DNA of 35,460 nt from Lachnospiraceae bacterium (lineage in GTDB: Bacteria > Bacillota > Clostridia > Lachnospirales > Lachnospiraceae): contig JAKSRV010000010.1 of assembly GCA_024403435.1 (NCBI GenBank), forward strand, positions 1 to 35,460, in the 5' to 3' direction. The notes beneath the pieces are model-generated. The model made no database searches. It worked only from the letters and a program-made list of their open reading frames with translations, and had not been told where the DNA came from. Below, piece after piece: positions 6,918 to 15,505 of this stretch. Every line of letters starts with the position of its first letter. Position 1 is the stretch's first letter. Both the position numbers and the translations under genes were made by a program.

Positions 6918-8584
6918 ACACTCTCCGTTCCGTATATCATTTTGTCATAGAGATCCAGGCCGAAGCTGGTAAGCTGTGGTACGCATGGTATCATCTTAAA
7001 TGTTCTCTCACCACTGTCCAATCTCTCTGCACTCAGGAATACCACGTTGGTCTCATCTACACCCTTATCTTTCTTCTCCTGCTCTTTCTCTTCATATAGT
7101 CTCTTTGCGAAGGAAAGCAAATGTGTAACCGTCGCAACATTTACACCCATCCCGGTCATCGCCTGCAAAATATCATAGGCAATGACAGAACCCTCCTTCT
7201 CGGTCGTGGTTGCAAATGACTCATTCAAAAGCACCAAAGAAGTACCCGGGGCTTCCGCCTCATTCTTTCGCAGATAATCTACAATCTGACTCATACGCTT
7301 AAGCTCTTCATCCAAACGTCCGCTGTTCATCTCACTGTCTTCACGTCTGGTAAAATGAGTAAACATTCCCGGATAAAGAGGGGCTTCATAATAATCCGCA
7401 AGCACCGGCATTCCCGCCTGCATCATAAGCTGAGCAATTCCAAGACTGCGTAAAAATGTAGACTTACCACCCTGGTTTGCTCCTGTAACCACCAGCATAT
7501 TTTTATTCTTAATATCACAGCTGTTACCGATAGGAGCATGGTGCTGCTCTATGCACATTACCAGTTCTTTCAATTCAGTGAACTTAAAGCACTCCTTCGC
7601 GCCTACCTTGGGGAAGTTCAAATGCAGTTCATATCTTCTCATCTGATCCTGCAGATAGCATACTCCAAGCATAAATGCGCATTGCATTCTGAGATGGTCA
7701 AAAAAGACTCCAAGCTCGTCAACAAATCCCGATAAGCTCTCACACAGATAGCTCACCATCATTCGCTCCATATATGCACCCTGCTCCAAAAGTGCAGGAT
7801 TCTTGGTAAGCTGAATCGAATCCGGTACCAACTTATTTTTATAATCATCCATCTTGCTTAAGAAACCGCCGGGCTTATGATATTTCTTGTCTACACTTTC
7901 GAGTTCATCCAATTGGAACGAATCGAATCTCAGAGAATCACCTATCCTGCAGCCCAATACGATTTTAGGTACGCATATTCTGCCGGGCTTCATTCTCTCT
8001 TCTCTTTCACCCTCTATTGTAAAAAATGATACGTCATCTATCACCTTGCGTATCCTTTTTTCTTTATCCTCGGATATCTCGTTCCGCAGTCCTGTAAGAA
8101 GATTTTTAAGACCTTCCGACTTAAAGCTGTTCTCATTGTCTTCAAGTATTTTCTTTACCTTGCAGGCAGTATTCAACAGCATGTTTATTACCTTAATCTT
8201 GGTAATCATCTCACCTGCCGCATCCTGCTCCTGATGCTTCTTTTCTTTTCTTCCCAACGCATTCCAGGCATTACTCAGTCCGGTTGTAATCTCATACAGC
8301 TGTGCGGCCAGTTCCGTATTGTTCAAGAAATCTCTGATTACCGCCTGTCTGTATTCCACCTCTTCCTTCGTACGAAGAGGGACCATCATTACCTGCCTCA
8401 TAGTCTGCTCTATAAAAGGATCTGCCGGAGTTACTTTCTCTACAATTTCTCCGTTCCAAATCACCTTCTGCGCACAGGTTCTGAAAAGAGACTTGAGGTT
8501 AAGATCTGATATAATAGTCGAGTCGTCATCATAACGCTTCACATTGGTACGATCTTTATCTGCGTATAACAATCCTGCTATCAT
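6914..8584 (-). CDS. MutS-family ATPase, second of a tandem pair
   Basis: The C-terminal half is a MutS domain V ATPase: Walker A TGANQGGKST at about 367-376, Walker B region LVLLNESFATTTEKEG, and a VTHLLSF switch segment. The N-terminal 350 residues are helical, like the MutS core/lever domains. There is no mismatch-recognition domain I with its Phe-x-Glu motif, and no Smr or KOW domain as in MutS2. The start overlaps the stop of the upstream paralogue by 4 nt (ATGA), so both proteins should be made together, probably as a heterodimer. The natural substrate is not known. The Asp usual in Walker B before the catalytic Glu is Asn (LLNES), and the paralogue has the same change. Confidence 0.8.
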   Translation of the reverse strand: MIAGLLYADKDRTNVKRYDDDSTIISDLNLKSLFRTCAQKVIWNGEIVEKVTPADPFIEQTMRQVMMVPLRTKEEVEYRQAVIRDFLNNTELAAQLYEITTGLSNAWNALGRKEKKHQEQDAAGEMITKIKVINMLLNTACKVKKILEDNENSFKSEGLKNLLTGLRNEISEDKEKRIRKVIDDVSFFTIEGEREERMKPGRICVPKIVLGCRIGDSLRFDSFQLDELESVDKKYHKPGGFLSKMDDYKNKLVPDSIQLTKNPALLEQGAYMERMMVSYLCESLSGFVDELGVFFDHLRMQCAFMLGVCYLQDQMRRYELHLNFPKVGAKECFKFTELKELVMCIEQHHAPIGNSCDIKNKNMLVVTGANQGGKSTFLRSLGIAQLMMQAGMPVLADYYEAPLYPGMFTHFTRREDSEMNSGRLDEELKRMSQIVDYLRKNEAEAPGTSLVLLNESFATTTEKEGSVIAYDILQAMTGMGVNVATVTHLLSFAKRLYEEKEQEKKDKGVDETNVVFLSAERLDSGERTFKMIPCVPQLTSFGLDLYDKMIYGTESV

Positions 8585-10119
8585 GCCTCTTCTCCTTTCA
8601 ATCTGTTTACCACCTGCTCATAGTGCAGCTTATGCTTTTCAACCAGCAATATCGATGATTCCAGCGCAGGTTCATTACTTCTGACAATCTTGAAATTCTG
8701 CTTATGCTCCTCATTCATCATTGCTCTTAAGCTGACAATACCCGGGTCCTCTTTACTGAGCTCCTGCAAATGAGTGACATATATACCGTGGCAATTTTGT
8801 CCGATAAAATGATCCAACACTCGCTTACCCATTATGCAAGCATCATAGTTAGCCGCCGTGGTAAACAATTCGTTTATGACCACGAAATCATTCTTCTGAG
8901 ACTTATCCTCCATCATCGGTGCCAAACGTGTCAGCTCCTCTGCCAGTTTTCCTTTACCGGTTTCAACACTTTCCTCCACACTAAAATGTGTAAGTATTCG
9001 TGAATAAAAAGGAATCTCCGCATACTTGGCAGGTACCGGAAGTCCCAGCTTCGAGAAGAAAACAAGCTGTCCTAAGCTTCTTGCGAAGGTTGTCTTTCCA
9101 CCCTGATTCGGTCCGGTCAAAACAAAGAAATTCTCATTTGCCTCAAGTCTTGTATCGTTGGCCACCGGCATTTCGCCCTTTCTGATCATCTGACAAGCCA
9201 ACGCCAAATCATACAAATCATCCGCACGTAAACATGCGTTGTCGGACTTTTTCGCAGGAGTAAAATACAATCCTCTGTCGCTCATTTCCTGCTCAAAGGT
9301 ATAGAACGAAAGATAGAATGCCAGCTCATCTGCCAACTGAATCACAAATGCCTCGGCATAATCACTGTTCTCTTTCACAAACTTATTCAATTCAATAAAG
9401 ACATTCGGATACTTGTCGGAAATCAGTTCCAGTACCTCATCCTCCAATGTCGTAACTTCTACCGCATCACCCAGCGGATTCTTTTTTTGGAAAAAGGTCA
9501 TGGATTTTTTGCTCTCCTGTTCAGGCGAAGAAAAACCTTTAAGGAATGCATCATACTTTCCCTTAACCTCGTCAAAGGAAACTGTCAGAAAATTGTTTTG
9601 ATAACTTAATTTGATAGGGATTGCGTCCAATGAATCCCTCAAAGAATTGGCTTTTGCGGAAAGCTGTTTAAAACTGTCCCCCGCTACATAATCATTTAAT
9701 ATTTTTATCAGAGAATTCATACCCTCTGATTCGGTATTCATCGTGGCCAACTTAGACGCAAGTGTCTCCACCGCTCTCGCATAGCCTTTTATCTCACTCA
9801 GCGTAATAACGGATTTTTGCAATTCCGATCTGGTGAGTTTTTTATTTTCTAAATACTTCTTGCGCTGCTTCATCTCCTCACGAAATTCTTTGAGCAGCTC
9901 AACCATACCTTCTTTGCATATATCTTTGTAAACTGCTTTTCTATATTCCTGCCCCTGTTCATCGGCCGGAAAATATTTATACAGTGCAGTCACATCCTCT
10001 TTCCAATATGCATTTATGTCCTTCACAATTCGATCGATATTAAAGTCAATATAATATGGACTCAATGCCATCGAATCCTTATATGAAGCTTCACAATCCA
10101 ATATACTAAAGTTAATCAC
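8581..10119 (-). CDS. MutS-family ATPase, first of a tandem pair
   Basis: Companion of the downstream gene. Walker A is TGPNQGGKTT at about residues 335-344, followed by FVVINELFTTAANYD and YVTHLQELS, all MutS domain V hallmarks. The N-terminal part is long, charged and helical, with no mismatch-recognition domain. Start chosen at the GTG at 10119 (512 residues) because a GGGGGG tract lies 5 nt upstream; an in-frame ATG at 10134 lacks a ribosome site. It is clearly related to, but much diverged from, the 6914-8584 product. The pair is not the mutSL repair operon, since no mutL is near. It could act on recombination intermediates like other non-canonical MutS proteins. Confidence 0.8.
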   Translation of the reverse strand: MINFSILDCEASYKDSMALSPYYIDFNIDRIVKDINAYWKEDVTALYKYFPADEQGQEYRKAVYKDICKEGMVELLKEFREEMKQRKKYLENKKLTRSELQKSVITLSEIKGYARAVETLASKLATMNTESEGMNSLIKILNDYVAGDSFKQLSAKANSLRDSLDAIPIKLSYQNNFLTVSFDEVKGKYDAFLKGFSSPEQESKKSMTFFQKKNPLGDAVEVTTLEDEVLELISDKYPNVFIELNKFVKENSDYAEAFVIQLADELAFYLSFYTFEQEMSDRGLYFTPAKKSDNACLRADDLYDLALACQMIRKGEMPVANDTRLEANENFFVLTGPNQGGKTTFARSLGQLVFFSKLGLPVPAKYAEIPFYSRILTHFSVEESVETGKGKLAEELTRLAPMMEDKSQKNDFVVINELFTTAANYDACIMGKRVLDHFIGQNCHGIYVTHLQELSKEDPGIVSLRAMMNEEHKQNFKIVRSNEPALESSILLVEKHKLHYEQVVNRLKGEEA

Positions 10120-10343
10120 TTTGTCCCCCCACATTAATTCAAGTATTTACGCCTTTAAGACGTTTTCTCGGTACAACGGATAAAACTCTTCTCTGTCTCG
10201 CACAATACAGCCGGTTCTTATATTTTACTTTCGTTTATATTCTTTCGACACTTAGAATTATACATATCAATGCACTCTGATAATACCGATTTATCGCACA
10301 AAAAAAATTGCTCAAATATATACTAAGTGATAAATTTATTCTA

Positions 10344-10371
10344 TTAGACTATTGTGACTTTGACATATAAA
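10344..10371 (+). promoter_or_regulatory. Weak candidate promoter of the FecCD-type operon
   Basis: TTAGAC, a 16-nt spacer and TATAAA lie about 35 nt upstream of the ATG at 10406. The -35 match is partial. The rest of the 10120-10405 divergent intergenic region shows no obvious hairpin. Confidence 0.3.
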
Positions 10372-10405
10372 ATAGTGTCAGACTAAGTTACAGTTAAAGG
10401 TATAT

Positions 10406-11434
10406 ATGCGTACATTAAGTAACCAAAACAACAATAGAATATCCCAAAACGTTCTTGCACTTTTGGCGCTGAGTGTGGCACTGTTTATAATCTTTATTAC
10501 ATGCCTGTGCCTTGGAAGTGTACATATCAGCATTCCCGATGTGGCTGACAGTCTGTTCCATCCCAATGCTGCAGGAAAGGCAGCTGTTATCATCAGAAGT
10601 ATCCGCCTCCCCAGAGTACTGTCCGGATTGTTGGCCGGAATCGCCTTATCAACATCAGGTGTCGTTCTTCAAGGTGTAATGAACAACGCTTTGGCAGGAC
10701 CAAGTACAATCGGTGTCAATTCGGGTGCGGGCTTCTCTGTAATGCTTGCATATCTTCTGTTACCCAAGGTTACATGGGCAGGTCCGGTATTTGCCTTTTT
10801 CGGTGCTTTGATTACCACATTCATAATTTTTCTTCTGGCCTATTTCGGTGACAAATCCCGCATGACAATTATCCTTGCCGGAATCACCGTATCGAGCTTT
10901 TTATCTGCCGGAATCAATCTGATCAAAACCATCGACAACGATATCACCATCAACCTGAATTCTTTTATGATGGGTTCTCTTGCAGGAGTCAGTTTTTCAT
11001 CAATCACACTCCCTGCTGTCGGAATAATCGTTGCCTTTATTTTTGCTGTTATAATGGCTCGCGCACTCAATATAATTAATCTCGGCGATGACATCGCACG
11101 CTCTCTCGGCGTAAACGTAAATCTGTTGCGTTTTATACTGCTTACAATATCAAGCATCCTCGCAGGATGTGTGGTAAGCTATGCCGGATTGTTGGGTTTT
11201 GTAGGTCTGATAGTGCCTCACATCAGCCGTAAGTTGTTCGGTAACGATGCCCGACTTCTCATCCCTGGTTCTGCATTATTGGGAGCAAGCCTGGTACTGT
11301 TATGTGACCTCATCGGTCGCGTTGTATTTTCACCTTATGAATTACCGGCCGGTATACTGATGTCATTCATCGGTGGTCCGTTCTTCCTGTATTTGTTACT
11401 TCGCAAGAAGGGAGGTCGCAGAGTAAATGCTTAG
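10406..11434 (+). CDS. FecCD/BtuC-type ABC transporter permease
   Basis: Integral membrane permease of the family that imports iron-siderophores, heme and cobalamin. It has about nine to ten hydrophobic segments over 342 residues. Family segments visible are IRLPRVLSGLLAGIALSTSGVVLQG near 60-85, GVNSGAGF, GLLGFVGLIVPHISR near 262-276 and the C-terminal ELPAGILMSFIGGPFFLYLL. AAAGG lies just upstream of the ATG. It overlaps the ATPase gene by 8 nt. No binding protein is encoded on this strand; the fitting lipoprotein is at 12820-13914 on the opposite strand. Substrate not decidable from sequence; iron or a tetrapyrrole would fit the siroheme-rich neighbourhood. Confidence 0.9.
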   Translation: MRTLSNQNNNRISQNVLALLALSVALFIIFITCLCLGSVHISIPDVADSLFHPNAAGKAAVIIRSIRLPRVLSGLLAGIALSTSGVVLQGVMNNALAGPSTIGVNSGAGFSVMLAYLLLPKVTWAGPVFAFFGALITTFIIFLLAYFGDKSRMTIILAGITVSSFLSAGINLIKTIDNDITINLNSFMMGSLAGVSFSSITLPAVGIIVAFIFAVIMARALNIINLGDDIARSLGVNVNLLRFILLTISSILAGCVVSYAGLLGFVGLIVPHISRKLFGNDARLLIPGSALLGASLVLLCDLIGRVVFSPYELPAGILMSFIGGPFFLYLLLRKKGGRRVNA

Positions 11435-12188
11435 ATACGAAAATGTCACTCTGTCATGCGACAGAACTATCATACTCGAAAACGTCTCTGTTGATTTTCC
11501 CGCCAATGCCATCACCACAGTAATCGGCCCCAACGGTTCGGGTAAAACAACCCTCCTACAGGCCTTAAACGGTTCCACAACAGTCAATTCGGGCAAAATA
11601 TATTTAGATGATCAGGACTACCTCTCTATGGCCCCCAGGAAGCGTGCACAGATACTCTCTTTTCTCCCACAGGTAAGAAGCACTCTGCCCACTATTCCTG
11701 TAAAAACTCTGGTAGAACACGGTCGTTTTCCTCATTTGGGCTTTTCAAGAAAAATGGGAACCGAAGATCGCAAGATAATAGAAAATGCCATGAAACTGGC
11801 TGATGTAACAGAATATGCTTACCAATCCGTAGATACTCTCTCGGGCGGTGTCAGACAGCGAGTATTCCTCGCAATGCAGCTTGCCCAGGATTGCGATTAC
11901 CTGGTTGCGGACGAACCTACGACTTATTTGGATCTCCCCAGCCAGAAAAAAATCATGTCTATCTATAAGGAGCTGCGTGATGCCGGCAAGACCATCATTT
12001 TAGTCCTTCATGACCTCACACAGGCACTGCAGATTTCAGATAATATAGTGCTCGTAAACGAACAAAAAATAATAGCCTCCGGCAAACCGGAGGCCCTCAT
12101 AAAATCGGGAATCATTGAAGAAGTCTTCAACCTCAAGATCAAACAATTTGAGGATGAAGAGGGAAAATATATCGTCGTCAAAGCTTAG
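11427..12188 (+). CDS. ABC transporter ATPase, FecE/BtuD type
   Basis: Cytoplasmic energising subunit for the adjacent permease. Walker A GPNGSGKTT is at about 34-42, signature LSGGVRQR at about 137-144, Walker B DYLVADEP, and an H-loop LVLHD. The QVRSTLPTIPV segment after the Q-loop is typical of siderophore-type ATPases. Length (253) is normal. The 3' end contains a perfect 8-bp hairpin (12075-12094) that works as an intrinsic terminator on the opposite strand. The stop is only 2 nt from the stop of the convergent gene. Confidence 0.9.
   Translation: MLRYENVTLSCDRTIILENVSVDFPANAITTVIGPNGSGKTTLLQALNGSTTVNSGKIYLDDQDYLSMAPRKRAQILSFLPQVRSTLPTIPVKTLVEHGRFPHLGFSRKMGTEDRKIIENAMKLADVTEYAYQSVDTLSGGVRQRVFLAMQLAQDCDYLVADEPTTYLDLPSQKKIMSIYKELRDAGKTIILVLHDLTQALQISDNIVLVNEQKIIASGKPEALIKSGIIEEVFNLKIKQFEDEEGKYIVVKA
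12064..12094 (-). terminator. Minus-strand terminator inside the ATPase coding sequence
   Basis: A perfect GC-rich 8-bp stem (12094-12087 with 12082-12075) with a 4-nt loop is followed on the minus strand by TATTATTTTTT. It lies about 100 nt past the stop of the siroheme-synthase gene at 12191, so it should end the reductase/lipoprotein/siroheme operon within the 3' end of the convergent ATPase gene. Confidence 0.75.
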
Positions 12189-12190
12189 CA

Positions 12191-12808
12191 TTAATCGATT
12201 GCCTCTGTGATTATTTTCTCCAGCTCATTCTCGCTCAATGCCCTGCCCACTCTCATACTCTCTCTTGCAATGTCTGCAAAAAGATGATGTCTGATTTTGG
12301 AATCTGTAACCTTTTCTTTTACATACGGTCTGATTGAAGCCAGATAATCCAGTATCTCTTCGATATTGTCCGGAGTACTTTCTTCAAATCTTTTTCTCAA
12401 TTCCACAGCAACCTGCGGACTCGCTCCCGAGCTTGATACCCCGACTACCAGCGATCCTTTTTTATATACCGAAGGAAAAATAAAATCACACAACGGCTGG
12501 TTGTCCACCACATTTACAGGAAGATGCTTTTCGCGGCATACCAATCTTACCGTTTCGTTCAGCTCACTTATATTCGTCGCCGCAATTACATAGTCTGCAT
12601 CTTTGATATCTGTCGGTTCAAACTCTTTTTTAATAATCTCTTTAACGCAGCCGTAAGCTCCTATTTCCGGTAACACTTCAGGGGCGATCACTGTAATGTC
12701 GGCATCATATCCGTTGAGCTTTTCAATCTTTTCAAGCGCTATTCTACCTCCGCCGATCACTATACCCTTTAGTCTGTTCACTTCAAAAAAGAAAGGAAAA
12801 TAAGCCAT
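12191..12808 (-). CDS. Precorrin-2 dehydrogenase / sirohydrochlorin ferrochelatase
   Basis: Met8p/CysG N-terminal family enzyme for the last steps to siroheme: NAD-dependent oxidation of precorrin-2 and, in many members, iron insertion. It begins YFPFFFEV, then the Rossmann motif GIVIGGGRIALEKIEKL, VIAATNISELN, the VNVVDNQPLCDFIFPS segment holding the catalytic-Asp region, and GVSSSGASPQVAVELRKR. Start chosen at the ATG at 12808 (205 residues) with GAGGT upstream; the longer frame to 12868 would overlap the binding-protein gene. It is last in an operon with a siroheme reductase and a lipoprotein, so it probably supplies cofactor for both reductases in the window. The uroporphyrinogen methyltransferase half of CysG is absent. 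Confidence 0.9.
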   Translation of the reverse strand: MAYFPFFFEVNRLKGIVIGGGRIALEKIEKLNGYDADITVIAPEVLPEIGAYGCVKEIIKKEFEPTDIKDADYVIAATNISELNETVRLVCREKHLPVNVVDNQPLCDFIFPSVYKKGSLVVGVSSSGASPQVAVELRKRFEESTPDNIEEILDYLASIRPYVKEKVTDSKIRHHLFADIARESMRVGRALSENELEKIITEAID

Positions 12809-12819
12809 ATATACCTCAG

Positions 12820-13914
12820 TTATTCGCCGTATATTATATCTACCAAAATCTTGTAAGCCTCTGCCCATCTCGCATTGGGTTTTGAGTTGTACAATGATTT
12901 GTCTATTTCATAATAATTACCGTTTTGTACCGCTGTAAGCGATGACCATGCGGGATTTGATTTAAGAAGCTCCTCTACATTTGCAAGAGCCGCTTCCGTA
13001 TCCTCTCCCTGAGTGGTCACAAATATATAATCAGGGTCTGCCGCAACAATAGCCTCAAGACTCAGATCCTCCAAAAGAGTACCGTCGGTATCCGCAATAT
13101 TTACAGTGCCTATATCTGCCAATATTTCACCGCCTACCGTACCTGTGCTTCCCTTTGCTTTTACCGAGCTTGCCGCCGCTCTTATAAACAATACTGTAGG
13201 AGCTTCAAAGCCATCAGCTGATGCAGCTTCCGCTGCACGTTCCTTCTGCGCCTGCACATCCTTTTCTACATCGAGAGCATAAGTCTTATATAAATCCTTA
13301 CGTCCGGTGATATCGGTCATAACTCCGAGCACTTCTTTGTAATCATCAAAATCCGATACCTCAAAATACACCACGGTAATGCCTGTACTTGTAAGCGCAT
13401 CCTCCAATTCAATCTGGGCACTGTTGCCTGCACTGGCAATCACAAGGTCCGGTTCTGCTGCCACCAGCAACTCAAGATCGGGATTTAATATACTTCCCAC
13501 ATTAACCACTGACTCATCCAGTCCCAAATCAAAATTGGTCCAGGTATCACTTGCGGTTGCTACTACCTCTCCGCCTGCCAGATACCACATATCGGCAAAG
13601 CTTCCGAGAAGAGTCGCCACTCTGTCTGCACTCTCGATAGTAACCTCCCTTCCGAGAGCATCGGTAAGCGTTACAGGAAATGTAACCTCTACAGATACAT
13701 ATTCATCACCGGCAGGAGCATTATCAATTGTATTAACTTCTGTAATATCATCTTCAACAGTATTATCTTCATCAATATTAATGTCTGCGGTAATATTCTC
13801 TGTTGAATCAGTATTATCAGATGACGATGCACATCCACTAAGTATTAAGGCTGCAGAGATGAATCCTGCAGCCATCTTTATTACAATGTTATTTTTTATA
13901 AATCTGTTCTTCAA
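12820..13914 (-). CDS. TroA/BtuF-type substrate-binding lipoprotein
   Basis: The signal peptide ends in lipobox LSGC (Cys at about residue 28), followed by an acidic Asp/Glu/Asn/Thr-rich tether to about residue 70. Then come two lobes with TLTDALGREVTIES, AAEPDLVIASAG, ADIGTVNIADTDG and AADPDYIFVTTQG, the pattern of helical-backbone ABC binding proteins for siderophores, heme or cobalamin. The start codon is TTG (AAGGAAAA about 9 nt upstream); starting at the internal ATG would remove the positive n-region. It lies 5 nt after the reductase gene and 11 nt before the siroheme gene. It is the likely receptor for the convergent permease/ATPase, which lack one. Ligand unknown; iron or a tetrapyrrole precursor is an inference from context. 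Confidence 0.85.
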   Translation of the reverse strand: MKNRFIKNNIVIKMAAGFISAALILSGCASSSDNTDSTENITADINIDEDNTVEDDITEVNTIDNAPAGDEYVSVEVTFPVTLTDALGREVTIESADRVATLLGSFADMWYLAGGEVVATASDTWTNFDLGLDESVVNVGSILNPDLELLVAAEPDLVIASAGNSAQIELEDALTSTGITVVYFEVSDFDDYKEVLGVMTDITGRKDLYKTYALDVEKDVQAQKERAAEAASADGFEAPTVLFIRAAASSVKAKGSTGTVGGEILADIGTVNIADTDGTLLEDLSLEAIVAADPDYIFVTTQGEDTEAALANVEELLKSNPAWSSLTAVQNGNYYEIDKSLYNSKPNARWAEAYKILVDIIYGE

Positions 13915-13919
13915 TTCGT

Positions 13920-14789
13920 CTATTTTCCTTCGTATGCGTTATTTATCGCCGCACGGAATTCGTCTTCACCTACTCTCTGTATAGTGAATCTGAATCTCTC
14001 CCCCGGCTTTGCATTATCTTCAAAGAACTTAATGGCAGCATCCGCCACTCTGAGCAGTATGTCCTTATCTGTAATAATAGGAACAATCTGTTCGCCCTTA
14101 TAAATAGTATTGCCGAACAAACCACCAAAAGTCACCACATAACCGGGCTCATAATCCCATGCCTTTACAGGGCAGGCTTTTACACAACGACCGCAATTGA
14201 TGCATTTTTCCTTATCATATACAATCTTGCCATCCACCAATGAAAGAGCATCATTTCTGCAAGCCTTTACGCAGAGGCCACATGAAATGCAAGGTTCCGG
14301 TTTGTACTCAATAACATATCCGCCCTTGATACCAAGATCATTTTCTTCTGTCTTCAAACAATTATTACGGCAACCGGTAACACCAATCTTAAATTTGTGA
14401 GGAAGCTGTCTTCCGAAATATCTCTCATTAAGCTCTTTAGCCAAAGCATAAGTATCAATACATCCGCTGTTACAGATTTCTGCACCCTGGCATGCTGTTA
14501 TAGTTCTCACACCAGCACCACATACAGCCGGAGCCAACCCATCCTTAGCAAGTTCTGCCTTTACCTGTTCGATATCCTCATACTTAAGGTACGGAATCTC
14601 TACACTCTGACGTGATGTGAGATGCACTGTTCCATTACCGTATTTTTCCGAAATATCGGTAATCACCTTAAGATTGCTTGCTGTAAGCTTTCCACCGACA
14701 ACAGCGACTCTCATGCAAAAGAATCCCTGCTGCTTCTGTTTCATAAACCCACCTTTTTTTAATGATGCATAATCTATTCTTTCAGCCAT
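13920..14789 (-). CDS. Siroheme/ferredoxin sulfite-reductase-like protein, copy 2
   Basis: Single-chain member of the nitrite/sulfite reductase superfamily. Residues 1-80 form the N-terminal ferredoxin-like lobe, with TSRQ at 58-61. Siroheme-[4Fe-4S] ligands are C100, C106 (CX5C), C140 and C144 (CX3C). Two ferredoxin CX2CX2CX3C motifs follow at C167-C177 and C196-C206. The 289-residue length equals copy 1 (17224-18093) with no gaps, so the pair arose by duplication. Unlike copy 1, residue 93 is Gly instead of Arg and residue 107 is Asn instead of Pro, next to the cofactor cysteines, so substrate use may differ. It is first in an operon with a binding lipoprotein and the siroheme enzyme. Sulfite reduction is the likely role; nitrite is possible. 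Confidence 0.85.
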   Translation of the reverse strand: MAERIDYASLKKGGFMKQKQQGFFCMRVAVVGGKLTASNLKVITDISEKYGNGTVHLTSRQSVEIPYLKYEDIEQVKAELAKDGLAPAVCGAGVRTITACQGAEICNSGCIDTYALAKELNERYFGRQLPHKFKIGVTGCRNNCLKTEENDLGIKGGYVIEYKPEPCISCGLCVKACRNDALSLVDGKIVYDKEKCINCGRCVKACPVKAWDYEPGYVVTFGGLFGNTIYKGEQIVPIITDKDILLRVADAAIKFFEDNAKPGERFRFTIQRVGEDEFRAAINNAYEGK

Positions 14790-14833
14790 AATATACCTCC
14801 AATCGCATAATTACTTGTTTTTTTGTAATAGCT

Positions 14834-14874
14834 TATATATGTAGCGTTCACCGTTCCTATAGTATTTTTCTATA
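14834..14874 (-). promoter_or_regulatory. TATAG-N7-CTATA dyad and promoter of reductase copy 2 operon
   Basis: The dyad occupies 14858-14874. On the minus strand its downstream arm occupies the -35 position and is followed, 18 nt later, by TATATA (14839-14834), about 45 nt from the ATG. A dyad touching a poor -35 is the usual layout of a LysR-type activator site. It resembles the streptococcal Met box (TATAGTT-N3-AACTATA), which is also TATAG-N7-CTATA. A second promoter-like pair, TTGCAT-17-TAAAAT (14917-14889), lies just upstream. Confidence 0.5.
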
Positions 14875-14997
14875 AACGAACGATAATTATTTTAATATTC
14901 GCCAAACAAATATGCAAGCACATACTTCATGCTAATGGAAATACTACTTATGCTCATTATTCAATTTTCAATTATGTTATATTACTCTTTCCTCGGA

Positions 14998-15432
14998 TTA
15001 GAAGTAGTATTCATCAGAATAAATTCTCAGGTCTTCCTTGGTAACCTCCCCGTTTTCCACCTGAAATGAATTAATAACCGCATTCTCTGCCATCAATGAA
15101 ATAATCATATAGCTGGCATTGGAATCAAATGAAAGTCTGATATCTTCTACCGAAGGTCTTGAAGGTGACGACGGATGAGAATGCCAGTTACCCAGAGGCT
15201 TATATCCGTTAGCTCTCATATCTTTGATTGCCGCAAGCTGCTCTTTAGGATCCAATGTAAAATGATCCTCAGCATGATCGATATTTGTAAGAAAATATAC
15301 TTTCTTAACCAAACGTCCATTCTCGTTTTCTTCTCCGGCTATGAGTCCGCATGCCTCCTCCGGAAGATGCTCACGAGCATACCGGACTATTTCATCATAC
15401 ATATGATATTCCATTCGAACAATTCCCATCAT
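14998..15432 (-). CDS. hcyD: JAMM/MPN metalloprotease, HcyD-like
   Basis: M67-type zinc isopeptidase fold with the complete JAMM motif: Glu26 (EEACGLIAG), H84-S-H86, then seven residues, S94 and D97. In Wolinella succinogenes HcyD trims the residue after the Gly-Gly of the carrier HcyS and later frees homocysteine from it; the Mycobacterium Mec+ protein does the analogous job with CysO. The 144-residue single-domain length fits these. The carrier at 16340-16546 ends in GGGQ, exactly the substrate type expected. It is last in the metY operon, 73 nt after the E1-like gene. Two adjacent ATG codons are possible starts; AAGGAG suits both. Confidence 0.85.
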   Translation of the reverse strand: MMGIVRMEYHMYDEIVRYAREHLPEEACGLIAGEENENGRLVKKVYFLTNIDHAEDHFTLDPKEQLAAIKDMRANGYKPLGNWHSHPSSPSRPSVEDIRLSFDSNASYMIISLMAENAVINSFQVENGEVTKEDLRIYSDEYYF

Positions 15433-15505
15433 CGTACTCCTTCAAATGTATTCCGGCCATTTTGAATCCACCGCTAATCTATGAATTCCTTACAGATATT
15501 CATGC

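Noticed and set aside
10244-10250. Spo0A-like box TGTCGAA upstream of the mutS-like pair
   Set aside because: A single 7-mer is expected several times by chance in a window this long, and no second box or well-placed promoter accompanies it.
14889-14917. TTGCAT-17-TAAAAT as the main promoter of reductase copy 2
   Set aside because: Plausible hexamers, but it would place the TATAG-N7-CTATA dyad downstream of the start; the dyad-adjacent promoter at 14834-14874 matches the layout of the importer operon better. Kept only as an alternative.
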